From: Hepsetus odoe
Lineage: Eukaryota > Chordata > Actinopteri > Characiformes > Hepsetidae
NCBI GenBank assembly: GCA_017165825.1
Contig: CM029383.1
Coordinates: 744,001 to 808,000, forward strand
Direction of reading: 5' to 3'
DNA: 64,000 bases
A model generated the notes under the pieces. That model made no database searches, was not told the DNA's origin, and saw nothing but the letters and a program-made list of their open reading frames with translations. The number at the start of each line of letters is the position of its first letter. The stretch's first letter is position 1. The position numbers and the translations under genes were made by a program. Shown here one piece after another: positions 1 to 9,829 of the stretch.

Positions 1-67
1 TTCTTCACTGACTTTGAGACGAGCTGCTTCTACACCACAACCCCCCTTTGTAGTCAGACTTCACCCT

Positions 68-1103
68 TTACTGCGTGGCTCCTACCTCACTTTCTAAGGT
101 TGATTTTTTACAGTGTGACAAATGTATCCATGTGGGTTGCTCAGCAATTTTTAAAGCAGTTGGGGTGGTCAGTACTTGGTATGGACCTCCCCACTGGGGG
201 CTGGACCAGTTCTTTCTCTTAATTACTTTAGTGAACACCCAGTCCCCTATGTGCACTGGGGTCCCTCCTGTGGGAGCAAAGGAGAGTCTGGTGTTACATT
301 TTCCTCATATAATCAACAAGATCCGGATCATCATCAGGGTCATTAATATTGCTATCTAAATCCAGTAGCCTTAATGGTCTACCATACAATACTTCAAATG
401 GTGTTAAAGAACTGCCAAAAGTTGGAGTCATATTCATACTCAGCTGAACTAGATCTATACACTGTGGCCATTGTCTGCCAGTTTCTTCAATGCATTTCCT
501 TAGTTTAGATTTTACTGTATCATTTGTTCTTTCCACTAACCCTGCACTTTGGGGGTGGTAACTACAGTGTGTTTTTAAGTCTATTCCTAAATTTGATGCC
601 ATTTTACTCACTATCGTGTTGACAAAATGGCTGCCATTATCGCTGTACAGTGGTACCCCAAAAGTGGATATTATTCTTTTGCATATGGCTTTGGCCACTG
701 TTAGGGCGTATGGAGTTTTTTTATAGGAAATAATTCTGCCCATTTAGAGAACGCATCCACCAGCACCAAACAATATTTGTAACCTTGACTATTGCTGATT
801 TCAGTGTAATCCATGTGTATTGTATGGAAAGGGTAAGGTGCTGGGGGGAAACGCTCCTTTCTTTGGTCTGATGTTGCCCTGTGGATTATGTTTCAAACAC
901 ACAGGGCAAGCCATACAAAAATGTTTTGAGTAAATATTAAATCCATATTTTGTATTTTGTTTATTTACCAGGCCTACCATCCCTCCTGTTGAGACATGGC
1001 ATCGCCCATGACTCAATATTGCCGCCCACTTATACATAGATTTAGGTAATATTGGCTTGTTTTCATTGCTCATATAAATGCCTTCATGGCTTGCTCTGTC
1101 CAT
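68..1103 (-). pseudogene. ERV-A integrase (broken)
   Basis: Three minus-strand segments in sequence make up an integrase. 801-1103 holds the N-terminal zinc site (His-x3-His, then Cys-x2-Cys). About 294-800 is the catalytic core: a first Asp in a VLVDAFSKW-like stretch near 770 in a shifted frame, a second Asp in SDNGSHF, and the Glu in an HPQSAGLVERTN stretch. 68-256 is the C-terminal module with GGPYQVLTTPTALK, the GPY/F signature. All three acidic residues can be seen, but frameshifts and a stop separate the segments, so no continuous enzyme is encoded. The frame closes near position 68; env would follow to the left. Confidence 0.85.
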
Positions 1104-1500
1104 TGCAGAGGGGAGGCCATGTTAAGGGGTGTATCACAGATCTTTTTTGCAAGGGGCTAACTACCTCAGCGAAATGTGGTACCCATGCTCTACAATAATT
1201 GCACAAGCCTAAAAAAGACATCATTTGTTTTTTTGTTTTAGGCCTAGGTGCTGATAATTTTGCAGTTTTTCTCTCTGTATTTACCATTCTACCGTCAGGT
1301 GTGAGTGTATGTCCTAAATATTTAACACTAGTTTTAGCAATATTGTAGCTTATCTTTATTCACCTTATTACCCATATCAGTTAGATATTTGAGCAGAGCT
1401 AAAATATCCTTTTACATAACTCTGATTTTGATGCTAATAAAATATCTATATAAACTAATATTTCACTGGAACACAGAGGAGTAAATTTAGCTAAACAACT
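1084..1500 (-). pseudogene. ERV-A reverse transcriptase palm to connection fragment
   Basis: The minus strand shows the palm motif near 1425-1450 as VYIDILLASKS, where retroviral enzymes have two adjacent aspartates; one is missing here, so the polymerase centre is damaged. Downstream come a KYLGHTLTPDGR-type stretch and the FLGLCNYCRAWVPHFAE motif typical of the thumb/connection region of gamma-type enzymes. Most of the fingers domain expected between this and the protease is absent. RNase H is not recognisable before the integrase begins. Confidence 0.75.
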
Positions 1501-1679
1501 TTGTAGCGGCAGAAAATATAGTAGGCTTTCGCAGTACCTTTGTGGTAACCTTGTATACGTATATTTTTTGTGGTCCCAGTTTGTGGACTAGTTTGTCATA
1601 TGCTGGGTCTGATCCTGGATTACTTTTGAATCTCAACGTAATATGTAACTCTCCTTCTTTCATCATATCATATGTCATT

Positions 1680-2060
1680 TTACTGAAAAAAAATATCACT
1701 ATTTTCTCCTTTTCTTCTTGCAATCATTCCTCCTTTACTGTCAGAAATGATACATATATCCAATTTAACCATTCCATCTCGACCCAGTAAATTATATGGA
1801 CAACTGGCCAGTATTACAGGAGCATGGACGGTTGATCCCGTAGCAGGGTCAGTTATTTCAAGTGGTTTAGTTAAGAATTTGGTTTCAATTAGCATTAGCA
1901 GATCAAATTTTTTATGATGTCTTCTGATACTGGCAACCAGTCTACATCTTCTCTCATTACTGTCCTACAGGCCCCACTGTCACAAAAATGTGTAATGGTT
2001 ATTTTCAACTATTAAGGTAATGTCTGGTCTGTTATATCCTGTATAACATATATCCTCTAA
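1680..2060 (-). pseudogene. ERV-A aspartic protease fragment
   Basis: The minus strand near 1960-1990 encodes the retroviral aspartic protease motif CDSGACRTV, with the catalytic Asp-Ser-Gly. About 55 residues later comes CPYNLLGRDGMVKLD, the second conserved block (LLGRD). The two blocks are in different frames. The spacing and order (after the zinc knuckle, before reverse transcriptase) fit a gag-pro-pol layout. It would cleave the Gag-Pol polyprotein if intact; here it is broken. Confidence 0.7.
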
Positions 2061-2138
2061 ATCTAGTAAACCATCCGGCCCATCTTCTTCCTTCTGTTCT
2101 ACTTCCTGTTTTCCATCTAGTCATTCTATTTTATGTTT

Positions 2139-2804
2139 AGGACAATTCTTTGCTCAATGTCCCATTTCTCCACAGTTATAACATGCTTCATCTCTCAACT
2201 TTGGACCATATCCTTGGCCTCGTCCACCTCGTCCTCTAAAACCTCCTCTAAACCTTCCTTTTCCTCTGTTTCTACGACTTCCTTGATTCCCTTGATAAAA
2301 CATTTCACAGTCATCTTGCCAGAAAACATCTATCTTTGATTGTTTTTTTTCCTGTGATTTTCTCTGCATGTATGCCATAATTCATGGACTCATCTAATGT
2401 GCATGTGGGAAGCTGGACACAATGTTTTTTATCCACATGCTAATAGGAGGTCTAAATGCCTCCAGTAATGCGTTTTTTTAGTTGTTGTCTAAATGCACCA
2501 TTGTCATCATTATCTTCTTGTAGTCCACTGTTTTCTACAAAACTTGCTGAAACCTTCCTCTGAATTCTACAACTGTCTCACCTTCTTTTTGCTTTGTTTG
2601 ATTAATGATTACATAATTAGCTCTCTTTCTATATACTTCTCTGATTCTATTTAGGAGTCGCTCCACTCGCTGTAGTAGCTGTGGGCTATTATGTGCTAGG
2701 GGCCCGGGAGGATTCCAACCGTCCATTGGGTCCCAGTCCCCGCTAACTCTGAACCATTCCGTTGTAAAAAATTGCCATGAATACTTGTTGAATTTCAGGG
2801 CCAT
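2139..2804 (-). pseudogene. ERV-A gag, capsid and nucleocapsid remains
   Basis: 2535-2804 encodes a capsid-like stretch (RFRGRFQQVL, and INQTKQKEGETVVEF), resembling the capsid C-terminal region of gamma-type Gag. 2154-2378 encodes a highly basic Arg/Gly-rich stretch followed by CYNCGEMGH, a Cys-x2-Cys-x4-His zinc knuckle for RNA binding; the next codon is a stop, and the final Cys follows five codons after the His. Frames between the two parts are broken. The solo LTR at 2847-3313 separates this from the 5' part of gag. Confidence 0.75.
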
Positions 2805-2846
2805 TCAGATGGTACGAATTGATCAGGTTCGTCACATCCGAGCAAC

Positions 2847-3313
2847 TGTAACGGTGGCGGGGTACCTGAGGGACGTCAGCTCGGAGCCAGGAGTTCGGAA
2901 CATACTTTTATTGATCACACTTACAAAAACAAGGAACGGGGACTGCAGTTCTAAACACGAAACCCTAGAACTGAGGAACTGCAGTCTAACCCTAGATACG
3001 AAGTGGCCTATACTAAGCTACCTATACTTAGTCATAGACACCCAGTTACTGACACCAAAACCACCCGTTACGCATAGGCTTAACCTACCTAATGAGCCGC
3101 GCTCTGTTCTGACTCATCGGGGCTTAAATAGTCAGTCCCAATGATGCACACCTGCCTGCAGGGGCTCAGGTGTGCTCAGTCAGAACAGAGTACCCAAAAC
3201 ACCTCCTGTGACATACCTTATACGTGATAGAGTGCGCCCTCTAGCGTGCCCAAAACACAACACAGGTGACAGAGGGCGCCCTCTAGCGTGCCCAAACCAC
3301 CCCACGTGTGACA
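2847..3313 (-). mobile_element. Solo LTR (chimeric-element LTR family) inserted in ERV-A gag
   Basis: The segment begins TGTAACGGTGG and ends GTGTGACA, TG...CA in outline, and is flanked by a perfect 5-bp repeat GCAAC (2842-2846 and 3314-3318). Read on the minus strand it has two 42-bp-spaced AGAGGGCGC motifs, a TATTTAAGCCCC box and a GAGTCAGAACAGAG box, and it aligns along its length with the solo LTR at 37818-38291. No internal sequence is present, so it is a solo LTR left after LTR-LTR recombination. It is younger than the ERV it interrupts. Confidence 0.93.
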
Positions 3314-5176
3314 GCAACACTGATTAGGATTCTTTTTTTTTTTTTTTTTGGAGACGTCACAGATTCAGTAGCCTTTTTGACGTCATCATGGATCCAGGTT
3401 CTATATACTAATATGGTTCTTCTCCCGTCTCTGCATGATTAGGATCCCAGGCTGGATTAGCTACTTCCACCATGGGGCATTCATCTGCAGTATTCGGGTT
3501 TATTGCCCTCACTAAACCGCCTGGGCTAAGAAGTCCCCCCTTTTTATTTACTCAATTCCCCCACCTTGCCCTTATGGCCCCTAGTATTTGTGGCCGGGCC
3601 ATCAGGCATTTTAAAAGCATCTAAATTTGGATATAAGTTTCTTTGCACGTAAGGGGGTTTCAGGGAGGATCCCATTTGTCTCTCCAGGGCGGGAGGTGCA
3701 GCTGCAGCACTTACTTCGGCATGATGTCTTTAAACTTGAGTCTCACTGCACATGCCTCTATTGCTTTAATTTTACCATTGTTTCTTTTATTATTATTATT
3801 ATATAATTATATAATGTGAATTTTATTATTAATAATTTCATTATTTATTTATTTACTTACTTATTTACTAATGCCATTTCTACCTTCCTGGCACTCCTCC
3901 TTCTATTTCTTCTATAAATCTTTCAAAACCTTAGTACTGAAAGAACCATCTGGAAACCCATTTTTCACAACCTATCTACCTAATATTGTCGGGTCAGTCA
4001 CTTCTCCATATTTTCCATAACAGTCAGTCTTTGCGAATTCCCCTTAATCTCTTTTCCTAGATCCCGTGACTGTGAGGTCTCCATATTTCAACGCATTTCC
4101 GTTCTTAACTTTTATTACTCTCAACCTTTCCTTGAAAGAGTTGGACCCAATCTACCTCAGTTCTCTTGAACTGTCCTCTAGGTACAGGTCCCTACCCGGG
4201 GTTACCCCCAAGGTCCACCTAAGTCCTTTGCTTAGGTGTGCCTAAGTCCCCGAACTTAGGTCTTTGCGTTCCCTCCTTATGACAGACCTCACAGGCAGGA
4301 GAATCTAGGTTAAATCAAAAAATTTTGCTTTTATCTTTTTCTTTCTTTTTTTCTCTTTTCTTTCTATTTTGTTTCATTTTTCTTTCTTTACACCTGTTGC
4401 TCTGTAGCCACAATATTTGCAAACTTGAATTCCTCTAGAATGTCCCAATAACATTCACAAGGCTGCCTCACACATTTACTTCCATTTGACAACAAAGCAC
4501 TTATGAGTCCAATGTGGTGGGTCACTAGAAAAGTCCTCTCTGGGCCGTTAATCACTCTCTGGAGAACAAGCTTCTAGGCTAGACCTATTGTCCAGTCCGG
4601 TCCTCCACTGGGGGTTCTAATCCCGAGAGATGAGAAACGTTTTCGATTCTGTTAACCTCCTCCTAAATCCTCCATGGAGAGGATCACCAGTCCAGTCCTC
4701 AGGGACAACTTCATGTTAGCACCGTTAGGTTTCGGGTTGCCCTGTTTCAGTACTGGGTCTCTCCCATTCACACAGACAGACAAACAAACAAACACATACC
4801 TCAGTCTATAGTAACTACCTTAGTTACTTCTCAGGAGCATCTCAATTGACTAGTACTAGTACAATTAGACCTCTAGGGCAATCCTTCTGATCCCCTTTAG
4901 ACTGTGAGAGTCCCAGACTCTCTAGACGTCTCTCTAAGGTTCCCTGAACCTTTCAGCGCTTTTCCATAAATCCTTGTCTTACCTGTTTTCCCACGCTCTC
5001 ACTGTCTCAACCAAATGATGTTCAGATCGCATCAATCCGGTCCAGCGGAACAACTCGAGACTTACTGGCCGATATAGAATTCACTATGGCGGGCTTTCAT
5101 CCACAGTCCCAGACTCGTGGGCTGTGCACAGACTTCAGCGTCCTCCAAGTGCTCCGCAGGGACACGGATCTGTAGC
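3314..5176 (-). pseudogene. ERV-A leader and 5' end of gag
   Basis: This holds the untranslated leader and the start of gag. Between about 3870 and 4000 the minus strand parallels ERV-B at 8580-8700, including WVSSR-like codons and a Lys-Thr-Leu-Lys-Asp-Phe-type run, but the start codon position reads ATA where ERV-B has ATG GGT. A further shared stretch is at 4131-4230 versus 8890-8970. The remainder is pyrimidine-rich on the plus strand and shows no long frame. Confidence 0.55.
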
Positions 5177-5195
5177 AATCCGGCTCGAAGGACCA
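5177..5195 (-). promoter_or_regulatory. ERV-A primer binding site, tRNA-Tyr type
   Basis: The plus strand AATCCGGCTCGAAGGACCA equals the last 19 nt, including CCA, of vertebrate tRNA-Tyr as I recall it. It lies five bases from the LTR end at 5201. It would prime minus-strand DNA synthesis. Confidence 0.8.
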
Positions 5196-5200
5196 AGTTA

Positions 5201-5771
5201 TGTTCGAAAATTCCTGTAAGCAGAGACAGTAGAACGAAGGAAAACACCAGACACAGGATCTTTTACTTGCAAGGGGAGCCAGCACCAGCCAACACCAGTT
5301 ACCTCCTCCGATTTGCTTCTCCCTCTGCAAGCCTTTTATTTGCTTTTCTGATTTTTACAACGGCAATTAGCCCACACTCCTTGTTACAAAATAGTAAACA
5401 GAGAAGAGGAATTTTGTGTCTGGGAAGGTTCAGGTACAAAGGTCAACTGTCGTAACAAGCTCTTTGCAGAAGTCGTAAAACAAAAAGGATAACAAAAAGG
5501 TTAACAGTTCATCATCAATGATAAATATTTACGATTTTCCTAACACAGGCCCCCCATCTTCTCTAACTTAAAGTTCCCGTAAAACCTTAGAGTTGCTTTG
5601 TCTAAGTCCCTGCCTGGCTCTTCTCCCTTATCTGTTTACGTCATATACATACACATACATGTTGTCATGGACATTTTGTCCTGCTTGTCTCTCTGCCTTA
5701 CACCAAAAAACCAACAACACATTACTGAACATTATATGCTTAAAAAGGTTTGAACAAATTTTGCCTCTACA
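5201..5771 (-). repeat. LTR shared between ERV-A (5' LTR) and ERV-B (3' LTR)
   Basis: Termini in plus orientation are TGTTCGAAAA and CTCTACA. The U3 part (5544-5771) is almost the same as 9466-9693 of the ERV-B 5' LTR, but the rest (5201-5543) is unrelated to that LTR. On its left is a tRNA-Tyr primer site; on its right is a purine tract. It thus acts as 5' LTR of one provirus and 3' LTR of the other, and looks like a recombinant LTR. An AATAAAAGG signal is seen near 5330. Confidence 0.75.
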
Positions 5772-5786
5772 TTCCCCCCTTTTGAT
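5772..5786 (-). promoter_or_regulatory. ERV-B polypurine tract
   Basis: On the minus strand a run AAAAGGGGGGAA immediately precedes the LTR start TGTAGAGG. This is where plus-strand synthesis would be primed. Confidence 0.75.
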
Positions 5787-6063
5787 CATTTAAATCAATC
5801 TCCACACAACAACTTGCAAAATGTAATAAGTGAGGCAAAATGACAAAAAGAGTTTCTTACATCATTAACAATGCAAACTCAGCATGATTTTTAATTCATC
5901 ATTAATGATTTTTTTTCATTGACAATAAGCACACAGAATCGGTTTCAGCTTGATCATGATTACCTATAACCAAAATCAAATCAATTAAATCATTAGATCA
6001 AAATCATAATCACATCAAATCAAATCATAACTGAATCACAGAACAGAAATGCAAAGAGCAAAG

Positions 6064-7433
6064 CTAAACATAAAAAGAGATTAAAAATTCTTCTTTGTTG
6101 ACTTCATCACTTGTGAAACTGTCATGTATTTGGTCTGGAACCCAGTCCGGTCTTGGGTTCAGATCTGGAGATGGCATCCCATCATCACATGCCTTTGCGT
6201 ACATTTTTCTTCCGTGTGTAACATTTGGAACTGCACTTGTGAGGATGTGATGAGCCGTTGGACCATCATCGTGAAACACTTCAAACAAGGTGCACACAAA
6301 CAAAGATACAAGAAAACAACAACAACAGGTACCATCATCCTAGCAGATGCCAAAATGGTCCCATCGAAATGTAGATTGAACTGTACCAGCTGTAATCCAG
6401 CTGTATGGAATGACAATAACACTTCCCATGTGGTCTGTTAGATCTGTAATATTCTCATGGTGATCAGGAGTATAAAAACAGCATGAGGTGTTTAAAGGTT
6501 TACAAATGCCTTCTATAGCTAAAATTAAGTCCAGGGTCATTCTATTTTGTATGACTGCTTGTCTAACATTTTTCTGTTTCATCATTAATTAGTTCAGTAG
6601 ATAAGGATGTGTCATTCGCCAGTATAGCGATATGCAAGCGATATGCAAGTCCATTTATCTTGTTTAGTGCTGCAGTTGTACCACCTCCCAGGAAAAGTGA
6701 ATGTCCTAGCTTGCCTTGAAATGGATCATGGTTATAGACTGCCCTGGAAATACAATTGCAGGGTAACAACAACCTCACCATTTTGACTGTGATGATGCAC
6801 AGGCTCTCATGCCACATGCCCACATTACTACATTATTTGCCCATAGTGTTGTAAAAGGGCATTTAAACTGATGTTCCTGTCCCGAACTATCGTAAACCGA
6901 ACAGTTGGACTGGGTTAGATCATATGCCCCCGTAGTATCTTTAAACCAGTTGACAAACATTACACTTTTACAGTCTGACCAACCTAATTCTGTTCCCCCT
7001 GGGATTTATTACTGCATATACAATGTTCCCCTCATTTGTTCAGGCAGATAAGAGTCACGTTCCGGCCAGGCCCTTCATGGTAGAGGGCTACCGTTAAACC
7101 CAACAACTATCTCTAACACGGTAATCAAAGTTTTCAAATGTACCATACAAGTGCTGCAGTCTGCACTGGGATCAGTATAATTTCTATTAGCTTCTGTTGC
7201 CAACTTGTTGGTTAAAGGAACTACCGACCATGAGGTACACAAGGAAGACAAACCCAGCAGCCCCCAGTCACTGATAAGGTTCTCTTCATATCCAGAGACA
7301 GGGCACATGCCATGTTACCTTTGCATTGTCGCAGTGATTCGGTCCTTCCCTTGTTTGCCACTGGTGCACTTCCTGCCACCGTCATTAGTAAGATGATAAC
7401 AGTTACCACCAAAATAAAATTTTCTCTAGTCAT
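6064..7433 (-). pseudogene. ERV-B envelope glycoprotein (frameshifted)
   Basis: The frame opens at 7433 with a hydrophobic signal-peptide-like start (MTRENFILVVTVIILLM). Overlapping segments then run through cysteine-rich surface-unit sequence (7308-7075, 6960-6775, 6823-6563). The transmembrane subunit is recognisable at 6585-6340: QNRMTLDLILAIEGICKPL followed by a Cys-x6-Cys-Cys motif and CFY, the immunosuppressive-region/CX6CC arrangement of gamma-type envelopes. A later segment (6422-6159) has a short hydrophobic stretch VVVVFLYLCLCAPCL, likely the membrane anchor. At least four frame changes break it. I see no clear furin site. Confidence 0.8.
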
Positions 7434-7619
7434 ATTTCAATCAGGTCAGGATTCTGGTGAGTGTTCGGGTGAGCCTTTGTCTTTCTTCATGGGTCTGTGC
7501 TCGGAGGGCAGGATATACCCGTTACGCCCTCATCCCACTTCACAGAGACTCCGTCACACCCTTTACCCTCACCCTGTCACCTGTTTCCACCCTCACGCGC
7601 TTACAGTGTGATACATGGA

Positions 7620-7931
7620 TCAATGTAGCTCTCTTTGCTTCACGGCGGTAGGTGTTGTCAGCAACACTTGAAACGTTCCCGTCCAACGCCTGGACTTCCA
7701 ATGCTTCCATCTGAACTCCTTTACCAGGATCGGGTCACCAGGTCTCAGGTCATGTAGAGGACCCTCTGCTGTCCTTGGCAACAATTCTTTAACCTGCTGG
7801 TGGACAGAGTGGAGAATAGCAGACAAACAACAACAATATTGCACCATTTCACTTGCTCCTGCTGCTTTACCTCTGGGCGGTCCCATGCCAAAGTTCATAG
7901 GTTTAATAAGCTCAAAGTTCAATAGGCTCAA
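7620..7931 (-). pseudogene. ERV-B integrase C-terminal fragment
   Basis: The 103-residue frame ends in GDPILVKEFRWKHWKSRRW, then GTFQVLLTTPTAVK, the gamma-type integrase C-terminal GPY/F-like module (GTF in place of GPY). It directly precedes env on the minus strand as expected. Everything upstream in pol has been deleted; the sequence joins to gag-like DNA at about 7940. Confidence 0.8.
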
Positions 7932-7968
7932 ATTTGTTCTGGCTCGCCTGAGTTACTCTCTAGGCAAA

Positions 7969-8690
7969 TTAAGCATGATGCCTTATCCACACCAGACTGT
8001 TTCTGCCACCACCTCCCGTCTCAGCTGTCAGGTTCAGCATGGTCAGAGAGGCATCATGCAGCTGTTGCTGTTTGGTTCTCTCCTTGAGTTTCTTGCTCAG
8101 AAGTTCCTTAGCATGCTCAGTGTGTATGATAATGGTGGCTACACGTGTTGTTTTCTCTCTGGTGCGTTCCATCTTGGTTCTTGTTGTTGAAGATGTGCTG
8201 GTCTGGTAGGCTGGGAAGATTTCTGCTTCCTGCTTTGATGGCACCTGGGATCTTGTCCACAGTCGTTCCACAAGAGGATTGCAGCCGGAGCGCCCTCAGT
8301 GGATTCTGTTGGTTCTTGTTGACAGGTAGGAGAGGGATCCAGGTCCGTCTCAGTCAGGAACGGGAACTGACCTACTGGAGGATCAGGATACAGATGTTGG
8401 TGTTCGAAAAAACAAAATAAAAGGATTAGTTTGATTAGTTGGGCCGGCGGAGGTTTTGTGAAACATTGTAGTTGTTGCGTCAGGTGATGTAGGTGTTGTC
8501 GCACTAGCACCACTTTGTGTGTGTGTGAGTGAGAGTGAGGTAGTGCTGGTCGATTAGAGTCTGACTAACTATTTTCCTGCCATTCAGTTTTTAGTTTTTT
8601 TTTCCTATAAAATCTTTCAGAGTCTTAGAACTGAAAGACCCTCTGCTGGAAACCCATATTTTACTACCCATCTACTCAATATCATTAAAT
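7969..8690 (-). pseudogene. ERV-B gag 5' half
   Basis: A frame starting ATG GGT AGT near 8680 fits the Met-Gly start of a myristoylated matrix protein, continuing with SSRGSFSSKTLKDFI. Further on, 8513-8139 has a proline-rich stretch (YPDPPVGQFPFLTETD) and an acidic/Thr-rich stretch. 8271-7969 is a charged, Lys/Thr-rich segment, probably coiled, like the spacer before capsid. Frames shift between parts. The capsid and nucleocapsid are missing. Confidence 0.6.
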
Positions 8691-9289
8691 CAGTTGCTTC
8701 CTCCCCATACCTCTGTCTCATGACAAGCATCCTTTTCCGAATCCTCATTTACCCTTTTTTTTCCCCCCTGAAACCCTTGATTGTGAGGTTCCCATAGTAA
8801 TGCAGTCCCATTCCTGTGCCAGACCGGTGTATCTACTGTCGATCGTCACCGACAGGGAAGGTAAACTTTTAATCACTCTCAACCTTACCTTGAAAGAGTT
8901 GGACCGATCCCCAAATTTACTTCACTCCTTTTTTTTAGGTCTAGGTCCCCAGCTAAGGTTTCTCCTTAGGTCCACTGCGTACCACCCCTATGGTACCCCA
9001 CAGCCAGAGGATTCTAATTTTCAATCACTCCAAATAATTAAATTAGAATACTTGTTAAATCAACCAGAAGATAAGAGTAGAAAGCAACAACAGAAAAGTT
9101 AGGGGGAAAAGAAAAGGTGCTCACTGACCGTTCCGCTATTCTAGTTCATGGAGTCCATCGGCGGAGGTCCCAGTGACTCCATGCCAAGCCCCTCTTCTCT
9201 GCAATTGGAGTTTAGGGGTCAGGTAAAATTTAAATCCTGAGATGATCAGTCCTTGGCCATGGATGCCTGTCCTGGGCCGACCGCTCGCT
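8691..9289 (-). other. ERV-B leader region
   Basis: Untranslated leader between primer site and gag. It shares blocks with ERV-A leader (see 4131-4230). The open frame at 8800-9102 on the plus strand is antisense to it and has no support. Confidence 0.55.
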
Positions 9290-9309
9290 GACTCCTGGCT
9301 GGCTCGCCA
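9290..9309 (-). promoter_or_regulatory. ERV-B primer binding site, tRNA-Arg type
   Basis: Plus strand GACTCCTGGCTGGCTCGCCA equals the 3' end of vertebrate tRNA-Arg(ACG) with CCA as I recall it, 20 nt. It lies 2 bases from the LTR end at 9312, the usual retroviral spacing. Confidence 0.85.
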
Positions 9310-9311
9310 AC

Positions 9312-9693
9312 TGTTGTGGAAAAATTTACCCAAGGAACAAGTCAGAGGCACGGTTAGTCTAATAAACAGTTTAATAATCACTGCAGTGAGGATTCATCTC
9401 ACACTCTACTGAGAGTACAAGAGGAAGCCCTGAATATAGAAGAACAGAGGTTTTTATACACATTTTGGGCCGCAGGCCCCCCCATCTTCTCTATCTTAAA
9501 GTTCCCGTAAAGCCTTAGAGTTGCTTTGTCTAAGTCCCTGTCTGGCTCTTCTCCCTTATCTGTTTATGTCATTCACATACATCTTGTCATGGACATTTTG
9601 TCCTGCTTGTCTCTCTGCCTAACACCAAAAAACCAACAATACATTACTGAACATAATATGCTTAAAAAGGTTTGAACAAATTTTGCCTCTACA
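9312..9693 (-). repeat. ERV-B 5' LTR
   Basis: 382 bp with TG...CA termini (TGTTGTGG / CTCTACA on the plus strand). The minus strand has a TATAAAAACC promoter box near 9455 and an ATTAAA signal near 9370. U3 matches the LTR at 5544-5771; R-U5 does not. Confidence 0.85.
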
Positions 9694-9776
9694 CTTATCA
9701 CAGAAAATGAGGTATTGATGGGTTTGAAAGGCTCAAAGTCAATGTTGACATTCTTCTCTTTGCCTTCCTCCTCCAT
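9694..9776 (-). pseudogene. eRF1 (ETF1)-derived fragment in copy 1
   Basis: The minus strand reads EEGKEKNVNIDFEPFKPINT, which differs at one residue from eukaryotic release factor eRF1 at the boundary of its N and middle domains (family knowledge). The following bases TGTGATAAG correspond to the next conserved residues after a frameshift, and then the ERV-B LTR begins. Directly upstream, a short unrelated insert (DNFEVEQMRNSLM) follows the coiled-coil end QTPVQAG. eRF1 recognises stop codons in the ribosome; this piece cannot. Confidence 0.85.
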
Positions 9777-9829
9777 CAGACTGTTCCTCATCTGCTCCAC
9801 TTCAAAGTTATCCACCAGAGTTCCAGCTT

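Larger units (their letters stand above)
1..5771 (-). mobile_element. ERV-A: degenerate gamma-type endogenous retrovirus, 5' LTR to integrase, runs off the left edge
   Basis: Read on the minus strand the order is LTR (5771-5201), tRNA-Tyr-like primer site, leader, gag, protease, a cut-down reverse transcriptase, then integrase down to the window edge. Any env would lie outside the window. Every frame is interrupted, and the fingers/palm part of reverse transcriptase is mostly missing because only about 200 bases separate protease from the palm motif. A solo LTR of another family interrupts gag. The integrase end with a GPY/F-type module and a single zinc knuckle fit a gamma/epsilon-type retrovirus by family knowledge. 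It is a defective fossil. Confidence 0.85.
5201..9693 (-). mobile_element. ERV-B: degenerate env-bearing gamma-type provirus
   Basis: Minus-strand order: 5' LTR (9693-9312), tRNA-Arg-like primer site (9309-9290), leader, gag 5' half, a jump to the integrase C-terminus, env, purine tract, 3' LTR (5771-5201). Protease, reverse transcriptase and most of integrase are missing, so a large internal deletion joins gag to the end of pol. Its left neighbour is ERV-A; its right neighbour is the eRF1 part of a chimeric element, into which ERV-B appears to be inserted. Confidence 0.8.

Noticed and set aside
7205..7651. Plus-strand frames over the env region.
   Set aside because: They are antisense shadows of the env and integrase frames.
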